64,000 bases of DNA, taken from NCBI GenBank assembly GCA_037974335.1, contig CM075760.1, positions 41,668,103 to 41,732,102 of the forward strand. Reading direction: 5' to 3'. Positions 54,305 to 64,000 of this stretch are shown in pieces (the stretch's first letter is position 1; each line of letters opens with the position of its first letter). Source of the stretch: Prionace glauca. Lineage: Eukaryota; Chordata; Chondrichthyes; Carcharhiniformes; Carcharhinidae. The notes under the pieces were generated by a model. That model did no database searches, was not told where the DNA came from, and saw nothing but the letters and a program-made list of their open reading frames with translations. The position numbers and the translations under genes were made by a program.

Positions 54305-56640
54305 AATAACATAAGAACATACAAATTAGGAGCAGAAGAAGGCCATCTAGCCCCTCGAGCCTGCTCCACCATTCAATAAGACGATGACTGATCTTTTTGT
54401 GTACTCAGCTCCATTGACCCACCCGCTCACCATAACCTTAATTCGTTTACTGTTCAAAGATTAACAAAATCCAATCCTTAAAAATATTCAATGAGGTACC
54501 CTCAACTGCGTCAATGGGCAGGGATTTCTATACATTCATAACCCTTTGTGTGAAGACGTTTCTCCTCAGTCCTAAATCTGCTCCCCCTTATTTTGAGGCA
54601 ATGCCCCCTCGTTCTAGTTTCACCTGCCAGTGGTAACAACTTCCCTACTTCTATCTTATCTATCCCCTTCATAATCTTCAATGTTTTTGTAAAATAACCC
54701 CCCATTCTTCTGATTTCCAATGAGTACAGCCCCACTCTACTCAGTCTCTCCTCATAAGCCAATCCTCTCATAAGCAATTGCAGTCCCAACATTGACCCCC
54801 AAGACACAACTCTAGTCACTGATCGCCAGTAGGGAAATACTCATTTACCCTCACTCTTTGCTTGTTGTTCGTTACCCAATCCGCTATCCATGCGAATACG
54901 TTACCCGTTACACTGTGCACCTTTGCCTTATGCAACAGTCTTTGATGCGGCACCTTGTCAAATGTCTTTGGGAAATCCAGATACAACACATCCACAGGTT
55001 CCCGGGTGTCCACTGCGCATATAATGTTCTCAAAAAATTCCACCTCATTCGTCAAACATGATCTGCCCTTTATGAACCAATGCTGCATGTTTCCAGTTGG
55101 ACAACTTATACCCAGATGTTTCGCTATTTCTTCCTTGGTGATAGATTCAAGCATTTTCCCTACTACAGAAGTTAAGCTAACCGGCCTACTGTTACCCGCC
55201 TTTTTTCTACGTTTTTAAAATTTTAAGCAGTGGTGTCACATTTGTTGTTTCTCACCTGCGGGAACCATCCCCAGAGTCCAGTGAATTTTCGTAAATTGGC
55301 ACTAGTGCATTTGCCATTTCTCCCACCATTTGTTTAAGTACCCATTCCACCTGGGCGAGGAGACTTGTCTGTCTTTCGAACCATCAGCTGGCCCAGCACT
55401 ATCTCTTTTCTGATAATGGTAGTTTCTAGGTCCTCACCTCCCTTAGCCTTCTTGACATCATTTTTTGGTATGTTATTTGTGTCTTCCACTGTGAAGACTG
55501 ATACAAAATATCTGTGCAATACCCCAGCCATTTCCTCTTTTCCAGTTATTACATTCCCCTGTTCATGTTCTAAAGGACCAATGTTTACCTTAGCCACTCT
55601 TTTTCGTTTTATTTATTTATAGAAAAAATTGCTAACTGTTGTAATATTCGGAGCAAGTCTACCCTCATAATCCATCTTACTTTTCTTTACAGTTTTTTTT
55701 CCCCCGATGGCTTTCTGTTGACCTTTAAAGTTTTCCCAAATCCTCCAGATTCCCAATAGTCTTTGTCACTTTGCATTAACTTTTGTTTTCAATTTGAAAC
55801 CCTCTTTTATTTCTTCAGATATCCATATCTGATCATTACTTTTCCTGCAATCCTTCCTTATCACTGCTATATACTTTTGCTGAACACTGTGAAAAACCGT
55901 TTTGAAAGTCCTCCGCTGTTCCACAATTGTCCCACCAAAAAGTTTTTGCTTCCAATCTACATGAGCCAACTCCTCCCTAATCCCACTGCAGTCTCCTTTC
56001 TTTAAGCACAAGACACTGGTATTGAATTCGACCTCTCAAACTTTATCTGTATTTTAAATTCAACTATACTGTGATCACTTCTTCCTAGAAGATCCCGAAC
56101 TGTGAGATCATTAATTATTCCCATCTCGTTACACAGTACCAGATCTAGTATAGCTTGCTCCCTTGTAGGTTCCATTACATTCTTTACGAGGAAGCTATTT
56201 TGGACACATCCTCAAGGCTGCTTTGACCGAAATGGTTTGACCAATAGATATGTAGATTAAAATCCCCCATGATAATTGCTGTACCATTGTAACATGCATC
56301 TGTCTTTTTTGTTTATTTCTCGCCTCCACCATGATGTCATTATTTGCGGCCGATAGACTACACCTATCAGTGACTTTTTCTCCATACTATTTCCAATTTC
56401 TATCGAAATGGATTCAACCTTTTTTCCATAGAACCTATATCATGTCTCACTATTGCCCTGATGTCATCTTTAAATATCAGAGCTACACCATCTCCCTTCC
56501 CTCCCTGTCGGTCCATCTGAACAATTTGATGCCCCCTGATATTCAATCCGCAATCAATATCATTTTGCAAACATGTCTCTGAGATGGCCACGAAATTGTA
56601 CTCATTCTGCCCAGTGGACACTACCAAGTAACACTGCCCA
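54305..56640 (-). mobile_element. CR1-like LINE, group C, long but eroded
   Basis: Minus-strand 3' end at 54,305 (AACATAAGAACATACAAATT). ORF2 C-terminus (RGLAYEERLSRVGLYSLEIR) runs to about 54,790, then an internal deletion joins it to RT (FFENIICAVDTREPVDVLYL with DFPKTFDKVPHQR; 54,816-55,154). The linker lies at 55,334-55,600 and the EN region to about 56,640. The motif-A Ser is Pro. It sits exactly at the low-coordinate edge of duplication copy B. Confidence 0.85.
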
Positions 56641-57088
56641 AGGGGCACCGATCTTTTTCCCCCGCTCTTGCCTGATGTCCTCAATGGCCTTCAGTTCTAC
56701 TGGGAAGATCATCATGATTCATCCTCGGACGTGCGGGAAGCTGTTTTCCTCACCGGACACAACCTCTCCCGCTGAGGCTGTAAGGACAAGTGTCCCACAC
56801 AATTCCATTTCAGGGTCGGTAGTTTTATTTCAATTTGCATTAAAATAAATGTAAATAATTTATTCAGCCTCTTTCCAAAAGTGAGCAGCAGGTTCAACCC
56901 GTTGCATATTCTTTGCCGTTAAGTTCGCTAGAGGCTGGAAATTGGGCATGGATCTGGTTTATAGTCTGTTGTTTGATTTTACCTGCAAACACCACCATCA
57001 ATGGGCAGGGAGTAGTGTTATCTCACTCCACAACAACCCCCCCCCCCTTGTCTGTGTGTGTTCAAAATTGTCTCTATCATTACATATA

Positions 57089-57145
57089 TGTGAGTGCGTG
57101 TGCGTGTGTGTGTGTGTGAGTGTGCCGTGTGTGGATGTGTGTGAG
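57089..57145. repeat. (GT)n microsatellite
   Basis: Shorter counterpart of the GT run at 42,706, with more GTs at 57,270-57,312. Confidence 0.85.
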
Positions 57146-57334
57146 CAAAAGAGTACAGTACGAGTGTCCCTATGTGAGCGTGATTCTAGGAGTGTTATAA
57201 CATTTTGGTTATTCTTGAATTTGTGTGTGGGGGAGTAAGTAATCGGGTTACTTCTATCAGCAAATGTGTGTATTTATTTATGGGCGTGTGAGTATGCATG
57301 TGTGTTTGTGTTTCGGTGAATGCAAGAGAGTTTG

Positions 57335-57625
57335 TAGTGGCACAGGGATTGCATTGTTGCCTCAAAGCACCAGAAACCTTGTTCCAATTCCAGGCTTGGT
57401 TACTGGCTGTGCAGAGTTTGCACATTCTCCCTGTGTTTAAATGTTTTTTTTTTCCAGTTGCTCCCGATTCCTCCCAGGCTCTGAAGTTTGCACTGCGTAG
57501 GTGGTATCTTTGCTAAATTCTCCCTCAGTGACCTGAACAGACACTGGAGAGTGGCGACAAGTGACCTTCACAGTAACTTAATTTCAGTGTTGATATTTGC
57601 TGACTTGTGACACGAATGAATGAAC
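57335..57625 (+). mobile_element. SINE group B, shared with copy A
   Basis: Head GTAGTGGCACAGGGATTGCA, module GCACATTCTCCCTGTGTTTA, tail CACAGTAACTTAATTTCAGTG and GACTTGTGACACGAATGAATG. Orthologue of 42,995-43,290. Confidence 0.85.
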
Positions 57626-57847
57626 TTCAAACTTTTTCAGAACATGAAAGATCTCTCTGTGAGATCTTGCTGTGCAGATATGACAAATACAATGGATGCT
57701 GCAGCCTGGTGCCTGCATGGGTTATTAGCAATGCATTTATGTTTTTTGCAGAGGGTAAAAAGAGTACTGTGAATGGATTATGTGATCTGGTTACTAGGTG
57801 GGTGATTAGCAGTGAACTGGTGTTATATGCAGTGAGTTAAAGGATTC

Positions 57848-58340
57848 ATAGAACATAGAACACTACAGCACAAACAGGCCCTTCGGCCCACAAGTTGCAC
57901 CGATCAAAACCAGACCTACCAGGCCTATCTAAAATTCTCAAACCCATTAAATCCCATGTACTCATCCAGAAGTCTCTTAAAAGACCCCAACGAGTTCGCC
58001 TCTATCACCACCGATGACAGCCGATTCCACTCACTCACCAACCACTGAGTGAAAAACTTACCCCTGACATGTCCTCTGTACTTGCTTCCCAGCACCTTAA
58101 ATCTGTGTCCTCTCGTTGAGATCATTTCAACCCTGGGAAATAACCTCCGAGAATCCACCCTATCTATACCTCTCTACATTTTATAAACGTCTACCAGGTC
58201 GCCTCTCAATCTTCGTCTCTCCAGGGAGAAGAGAACTAGCTCCCTCAACCTATCTTCATAAGACATGCCTCCCAACCCCGACAACATCCTTGTAAATCTC
58301 CTCTGCTCACTCTCAATAGCTTCCATATCCTTCTTAACAG
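57848..58340 (-). mobile_element. CR1-like LINE, group B, 3' end
   Basis: Minus-strand 5'-truncated copy: TTCTATG-type tail at 57,848, FNGFENFR end, FFTQWLVSEWNRLSSVVIEA, RLFPRVEMISTRGHRFKV and RRFTRMLSGLGGMSYEDRLR. One stop near 58,165. Inserted in duplication copy B only. Confidence 0.9.
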
Positions 58341-58709
58341 ATTCGGTCAAACTTTTTCTCACAAAAGAATAGCATTTGACGCCACAGGTCTATGGAAAGT
58401 CACAGGTCAAAGAAGACATCTTATTCCATTGGCCCTGAGGGATATTTGTCAGTTGTTGAAAGAAATTATAACTAGATACAGAGATTCAACAGAAACAACG
58501 AGAGCAGCAAACCGAGTTCAGTCAATGACAAGAAAATTAAACAGCCTTTCTAGAATTCGGAACAGGGCACAGGGGTACGGGTCTTTACAGCCTCACTCTT
58601 CCCGAAACTGCAAAGTCACATCGTGTTTAAAGACCTTCCCATGCTCCGCTCCTTGCCTGGTCTGATTCTCCTGGTGGTTAGGCCGGCAAAATTCCAGCCA
58701 GGGACTTAC

Positions 58710-59055
58710 CTGGAACACCAACAATCGCCACGAGGGGATAGTAAAAGCATTGAATCGCTTTCAGTAGATAGTGAATCCGATCAGCTGATGTTATCATTTC
58801 ATCATCTGCAGTAAACCTAGAAATCCAATGGAATAAACTCCTGTCTTTGGTTGGAACATTCCAATCCATTGTTCCCAGATTCGGGTCCATTGTTGGAACA
58901 TTCCAATCCATTGTTCCCAGATTCTGATCAATTGTTGAAACATTCCAATCCATTGTTCCCTGTTTCTGATCTCTCCTCTTCTTCCCTCTCTCTCCACAAT
59001 GGCTGATCTCTGTTAGTGTTGGATTGTCGCTCCCGCTGGCTCTATGGGACAACAC
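58710..59055 (-). CDS. GPR139-like GPCR, first exon, copy B
   Basis: 115 codons plus one base, uninterrupted, ending LLKAIQCFYYPLVAIVGVP then donor GTAAGT at 58,704-58,709, same phase as copy A. The N-terminal part has three 14-residue repeats (IDQNLGTMDWNVPT type), then DRSLFHWISRFTADDEM and ITSADRIHY. The start used is the most upstream Met (59,055). The Met before ITSADRIHY (residue 87) would give a short N-terminus more usual for this family and is the likelier true start. This copy looks healthier than copy A. Its matching second exon is not visible between 47.8 and 58.7 kb. It could splice to the exon at 39,868 (intron about 18.8 kb) or be orphaned. Confidence 0.75.
58845..58970 (-). 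repeat. 42-bp coding minisatellite, three units
   Basis: Same unit as 47,187-47,479. All three units keep the reading frame. Confidence 0.9.
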
Positions 59056-59260
59056 AATGAACAGGATCCCTTACTAGTACAAGAGACGAATCCCTTCAGG
59101 CACACTAATCGGATCCACGGAGACTCACATCAATTACAGTCACTAAACAAACAGGTTCACTTAACCCCCTTCAATCCAACACTTTTTATACGCAAAGTAG
59201 AAAATTTACAGCCTAGTTGTGGTGTTGAGGCTTAGTGAGGTATGGAAAGTTGGAAATATA

Positions 59261-62200
59261 AAGAACAAAGCAAACTAGAGCACAGGAATAGACCTTTCGT
59301 ACCTCCAAGCCTGCACCGCCCATGCTGCCCGACTTCGCTAAGAAAAATCCTATGCTTCTGGGGACAATATCCCTCCATTCTCATCCTATTCATGCATTTG
59401 TCAAGACACCCCTTGGAAGTCACTACCGTATCTGCTTCCACTACTTCCCCTGACAACGAGTTTCAGGCACCCACCACATTCTGTGTAAAAAAAAACTGCC
59501 CAGAACATATCATTTAAATTTTGCCTTTCACACCTTTAACCTGTGTCCCTAAATAACTGGCTCTTCTACCCTAGGAAACATCTTCTATCTACTCTGTCCA
59601 TGTCTCTCAGTGTTGTAGAATTCTATGAGGTCTCCCCTCAACCTTTGACGTTCCAGTGAGAACAAAACAAGTTTTTCCAAACTCTCCTCAGAGCTAATGC
59701 CTTCCATACCAGGTAAAATCCTGGTAAATCTTTTCTGTACCCTTTCCAAAGCCTCCACAGTAGTGTCGCGTCCAGAATTGAAAATTATATTCCAAGTGTG
59801 ATCTAACTAAAATTCTATAAAACTGCAACATGACTTCCCAAGTTTTAAACTCAATACCGCGGCCAAGGAAGGCAAGTATGCCTGTGCCTTCTTGATTACA
59901 TTCTCTACCTCAGTGACATGTTTACCTGTGCTTCCAGATCTCTCTCTGTCTTAAGGGTTCTATCATTCACTGTATATTTCCTATCTGTATTAGACCTTCC
60001 AAAATACATTATCTCACACTTGTCCGGATTAAACTCCATCTACCATAACTCTGCCCAAGTCTCCAACTGATGAATATCCTGCTACATCCTCTGATGGCCC
60101 TCATCGCAATCCGCAAACCCACCAAACTTTGTATCGTCTGCAAACTTACTAATAAATCCAATTACATTTTCCCCAAATCATTTACAAACAGCAAAGGTAC
60201 CAGCACTGATCTTTGAAGAACACAACTTATCACAGCCCTCCATTGAGAAACTCACCCTTCCACTGCTACCCTCTGTCTTCTTTGACCGAGCCAGTTTTGA
60301 ATCCACTTGCCAGCTCTCTTCTGATCCCATACAGCTTCACCTTCCGGACCAGTCTGCCATGAGGGGCCTTGTGAAAGGCCTTACTGAAGTCCATGTAGGC
60401 AACATCAGCTGCCCAAACCTCACCAATCATCTTCTTCACTTCCTCGTAATACTCGACCAAGTTCGTGAGACAGAACTTTCCCTTCACAAAACCATGCTGC
60501 CTCTCACTAATACGACAACTTATTTCCAATAGGAATAAATCCTGCCTCGAAGAATCCTCTCCAATGATTTCCCTAGCACTGAAGTAAGGCTAACTGGCAT
60601 GTAATTACCTGGATTATTCTTGCTATCCTTCTTAAACAAAGGGGCTTCCCCTGTAGCCAGTGAGGATGCAATTTGCTCTCATACCTGTCTCAATATTCTG
60701 GCGTATGTCCCATCAGGCCCTGGAGACTTATCTATCTTGATGTTTCTCAAGAGCCCCGATACCTCCTCCTTTGTGATCTCAACATGACTCAAACTGTCTA
60801 CACATCCTTTTCTAGATTCATCATCCACTATTTTTGGTGAACACTGATGCAAAGTTTTCATTTAATACCTCACCCCTTTCCTCTGCTGGCACCCATAGAT
60901 TCCCCCTGTTTCCCTTGAGTGGACAAACTCTCTCCCTGGCTATCCTCATGCTCTTTACATACGTGCAAAAAGCCTTGGGATTTTCCATAATCCTGCTGGC
61001 CAATGATTTTTCATGACCCCTTTTAGCCCTTCTTATGCCTTGCTTCAGTTTCTTCTACTTTCTTTGTATTCCACACTTGCTTCGTGTGTTCCCAGCCACC
61101 TAGCTTTGACAAATGTTTCATTTTTCTCTTTGACTAGGCTCACAATATCTCTGGTTATCCAAGGTTCCCAAAACTTGACGTACCTACCCTTCATCCTTAC
61201 AGGAATGTCTCGTTTTTGAATTCCTTTCAACTTATATTTGAAAATATCCCACACATCAGATGTTGATTTGCCCTCAAACATCTGCCCTCAATCTATATTC
61301 TTCAGTTCCTCCCTGTTATTGTTGTAATTAGTATTCCCCAAACCTAGCGCCTTAACTTGAGGGCTACACTTAGCTTTATCCAATAGTACCTTAAATCTTA
61401 CTGAATTGTGGTCACTGTTCCCGAATTGCTCTCCTACTGAAACATGGACCTAGCCAGGCTTAGTCCCCAGTACCAGATCCAGTATATGCCCCTTCCCTAG
61501 TTGGAATATCTACATACTTTTTCAGGAAGGCCTCCTAATTGCTCCTTACAAACTCTGCCCCATCCACATCCTTACCACTAAGTGAGTCCTACTCTATATA
61601 GGGGGAATCAAAATCTCCCACCACAACAACCCTGTTACTTATTACAATTTGTCAAAATCTGCCGACAAATCTGTACCTCAATCTCCTGCTAGCAGTTGGG
61701 TGGCCTGTTGTAAACCCCCAACATTGTGGCTACATCTTTCCTATTCCTGAGCTCTACTAATATTGCCTTGTTGTATGAGCCCTCCAAAGTGTCCTCCTGG
61801 ATTACAGTTGTGATATTCTCCTTAATCATTAGTGCAAATTTCCCACTCCTTTTACATCCCCCTCTATCACACCTGAAACAGTATGTCCTGGAATGTTATC
61901 ACCCAATCCTGTCATTACCTTAACCACGTGTCTGTAATGGCAACTACATCACAGTTTCTCATACTAATCCAAGCTGCTAATTCACCTGCCTTACCTGTTA
62001 CACTTCTCACATTGAAACAACTGTGCTTCAGTACACCAGACCCTCTCTGTTTTGCAATCCCACCTTACTGCCTGTTTCTCTGAGTCTTACTGGCCTACTC
62101 TCTCATTTCCCCTTCAGCTAATTCACCTTTGTTTGGGTCCCACACCCCTGCCAAATCCTCCCGTGTGACACTAGCAAAGCTCCAGGACAGAATATTTGTG

Positions 62201-62470
62201 ACCCTCCTATTTAGATGCAACCGATCCTTCTTGTACAAGTCCCAGGTGCCCCGGAAGAGACTCCAAAGGCCCAGATGTCTGAAACCCTCCCTCCTACAAC
62301 AGCTGTTTAACCACGTGTGGAGCTGCACTGTCTGCCTAATACTTGCTTCACTAGCATGTGTCACAGGAAGTAATCCTGAGGAAAAAGTCCTTTTTTATAA
62401 CGTTCTGCCTAACTCCCTAAATTGCTGCTGCAGGATCTCATCACAAAACACGGAGCAACAATGAAAAATA
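59261..62470 (-). mobile_element. Long CR1-like LINE with ORF1 end and ORF2 remnants
   Basis: Minus-strand 3' end at 59,261 (AAAGAACAAAGCAAACTAGA). ORF2 parts: RT motif [19 protein letters not shown] (60,370-60,430), KSPGPDGTYARILRQ (60,690-60,735), RIMENPKAFCTYVKSMRIAR (60,930-61,000) and EN to about 62,050. At 62,095-62,364 an ORF1 end is seen, LYKKDRLHLNRRVTNILSWS. Its DRLH matches the C-terminal D-x-x-H of the SGNH esterase type known in CR1 ORF1. Many stops mark it as old. Confidence 0.85.
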
Positions 62471-63149
62471 AAGACTGCAGAGTTCATAGTTCATTAATGT
62501 ACATTTATTATTTCATACCTTTACAACTCGATTATATATCAATTGAGGAAGAGACAGCTGCCATACAAACACAGGCCGTGAGAATTGACAGTTCAGAATC
62601 TGTTAAACATGCCCGGCAGTTTAAATTGTTTCAGGTACATGGGGTTTCCTTTCAGAAACACCTCTTGTATTTTTATACCCACATAATATGTTGTTCTGTA
62701 ATGAAACTCTTCTGATCGATGCCGTGAATCAATTCCTCCGTGATCCTTATTCACCTGTCAGTGGACTAATTTGTCTTCTTCATCACCGCTCTCATTCTCT
62801 TTATTCTTGATCAAGACCATAGTGTGTATTTCAGTGTGTGGGAGTTGGAAGTGAATTTCAGCATTGTTGCCAATATTATAGAATATTCATCCAACAGGTT
62901 GCCTCCACTATTTAAACATGTCCTACAGTTTATGGATTCTGGTCTCTGTATCGAACGTTTATAAAACGTGGATAACATAAGTGAAATCAAGACTAAAAGA
63001 CTTTTATAATACAGTTATCATACTACTTTCTTTCATAATTTTAAATATTACATACCCATTGAGGAAGACATAGCCGCCGTACAGACAAGGGGCTGTGAAA
63101 ATGGACGGTTCAGGCGCTGCGAACAGGGGACACTCTGAAGTGACATGGG
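62471..63149. other. No gene; an 80-bp direct duplication
   Basis: 62,535-62,610 and 63,050-63,125 match (ATTGAGGAAGA.A.AGC.GCC, ACA.ACA.GG.C.GTGA, AATTGACAGTTCAG type). The sequence between is AT-rich and unrecognised. Confidence 0.6.
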
Positions 63150-64000
63150 CCACTCCTAATTGGCAGAGACACTCCTAATTGACCGTGGACACTCCTAATT
63201 GACAGGGGGCACTCCTAATTGACAGGGGGCACTCCTAATTGACAGGGTCACTCCTAATTGACAGGGTCACTCCTAATTGTCAGGGGACACTCCTAATTGA
63301 CAGGGAAACTCCGAATTGGCAGAGGTGAATGTCCGGTTTCCTCCCACAGTCTAAAGATGTGTGGGTTAGGTTGATTGACCATGTGAAAAATTGTCCCTGA
63401 GTGTCATTGGGCGTGTAAATTAGAGGGATTAGTGGGTAAACATGTAGGGATGTGAGTGTATGGCCTGAGTGGGATTGTGTTCGGGATTGTGGTCGGTGCA
63501 GACTTCATGAGCCGAATGGCCTCCTCTGTAGTGTAGGGTTTCCGTGATTTATATGATTTCTATGGACACTGTTCACTGACGGGGTCACTCCTAATTGACA
63601 GGGGTAACTCCTAATTGACAGGGATACTTCTAATTGACAGGGGTCACTCCTAATTGACAGGGACACTCCTAATTGACAAGGGACACTTCTAATTGACAGA
63701 GGTCATTCCTAATTGACAAGGGACACTTCTAATTGACAGGGGTCACTCCTAATTGACAGGGACACTTCTAATTGACAGTGGTCACTCCTAATTGACAGGA
63801 GACACTCCTAATTGACAGGGGGACACTCCTAATTGACAGGGGGACACTCTAATTGACAGGGGTCACTCCTAATTGACAGGGACACTTCTAATTGACAGGG
63901 GTCACTCCTAATTGACAGGAGACACTCCTAATTGACAGAGGACACTCCTAATTGACAGGGACACTCCTAATTGGCAAGGGACACTTCTAATTGACAGGGG
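63150..64000 (+). repeat. Minisatellite of about 20 bp, running off the window
   Basis: Units of 18-21 bp with the form ACACTCCTAATTGACAGGGG, varying mainly in the G run and in ACACTCC/TCACTCC/ACACTTC. About eight units lie at 63,150-63,330 and more than twenty at 63,572-64,000, where the window ends. The unit core CCTAATTGACAG is almost invariant. Confidence 0.97.
63335..63565 (+). mobile_element. SINE group A fragment inside the minisatellite
   Basis: It starts within the body (GTCCGGTTTCCTCCCACAGT, AAAGATGTGTGGGTTAGG) and ends with the tail GTGGGATTGTGTTCGGGATTG, AGCCGAATGGCCTCC and TTCTATG. The tRNA head is missing, so it is 5'-truncated or the array expanded over it. Confidence 0.88.

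Larger units (their letters stand above)
56665..59260. repeat. Segmental duplication 2, copy B
   Basis: Homologous to 42,340-47,772, minus that copy's LINEs. It contains its own group-B LINE at 57,848-58,340, in a different position from either LINE of copy A. Both edges of the recognisable homology coincide with LINE ends (56,640 and 59,261), so flanking parts may lie beyond or have been lost. Confidence 0.88.

Noticed and set aside
47773-58700. Second exon for GPCR first exon B
   Set aside because: I searched by eye for CGLSKCVTRYLV-like and DRFVAIC-like coding sequence on the minus strand here and found only LINE, SINE and Penelope-like sequence. A translated search could still find a decayed remnant.
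63150-64000. CRISPR-like array
   Set aside because: Units are contiguous, with no unique spacers, and the context is vertebrate. It is a minisatellite.

Overview
The window is repeat-rich vertebrate DNA, most probably from a cartilaginous fish (shark type). I infer this from three things. The tRNA-derived SINEs have the elasmobranch HE1-like body and tail. There are many CR1-clade LINE copies of the kind common in shark genomes. The one host gene I can support is a GPR139-like orphan GPCR with a receptor-coding second exon. No bacterial genes, rRNA, functional tRNA genes or CRISPR arrays are visible.

Layout. 1-12 kb: a diverged direct duplication of about 0.9 kb (1-935 and 9,236-10,160), SINE remnants, two decayed tandem arrays and LINE tails. 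12-24 kb: a LINE-on-LINE region, with one LINE nested in a relative (12.1-14.8 kb), a young copy with an uninterrupted 588-codon reverse-transcriptase frame (16.8-19.1 kb) and a nearly complete minus-strand copy (20.9-24.0 kb). 24-34 kb: degenerate satellite, an 84-bp tandem repeat split by a LINE, and more LINE/SINE fragments. 34-38 kb: a LINE holding a full SINE, a decayed Ty3/Gypsy fossil and a 0.7-kb pyrimidine tract. 38.9-59.3 kb, minus strand: the GPCR locus, with one second exon (38,967-39,868) and two alternative or duplicated first exons (47,050 and 58,710 are their splice-donor ends). These lie in two copies of a segmental duplication (42.3-47.8 and 56.7-59.3 kb) that were later invaded by different LINEs. 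Between the copies are a minus-strand LINE, a Penelope-like fold-back element with a hammerhead-like core (53.0-53.8 kb) and another long LINE. 59.3-64 kb: a LINE with an ORF1 esterase remnant, then a minisatellite of about 20 bp that runs off the window and is interrupted by a SINE.

How the parts relate. Three SINE groups can be told apart. A ends in a GGGCCTGTTTCTGCACTG-type tail. B ends in a CAGTAACTTCATTGCAGTG-type tail. C ends in a GGGCAATAAATGCTGG-type tail. The LINEs sort by 3' tail: A (TTCTTTG repeats), B (TTCTATG repeats), C (TTCTTATG repeats) and older D copies. The LINE-A 3' UTR contains the same GTTTCCTCCGG-bearing module as the SINE bodies. This suggests parasitic sharing of 3' sequence. 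Family names and the species guess rest on recognition, not on database searches.
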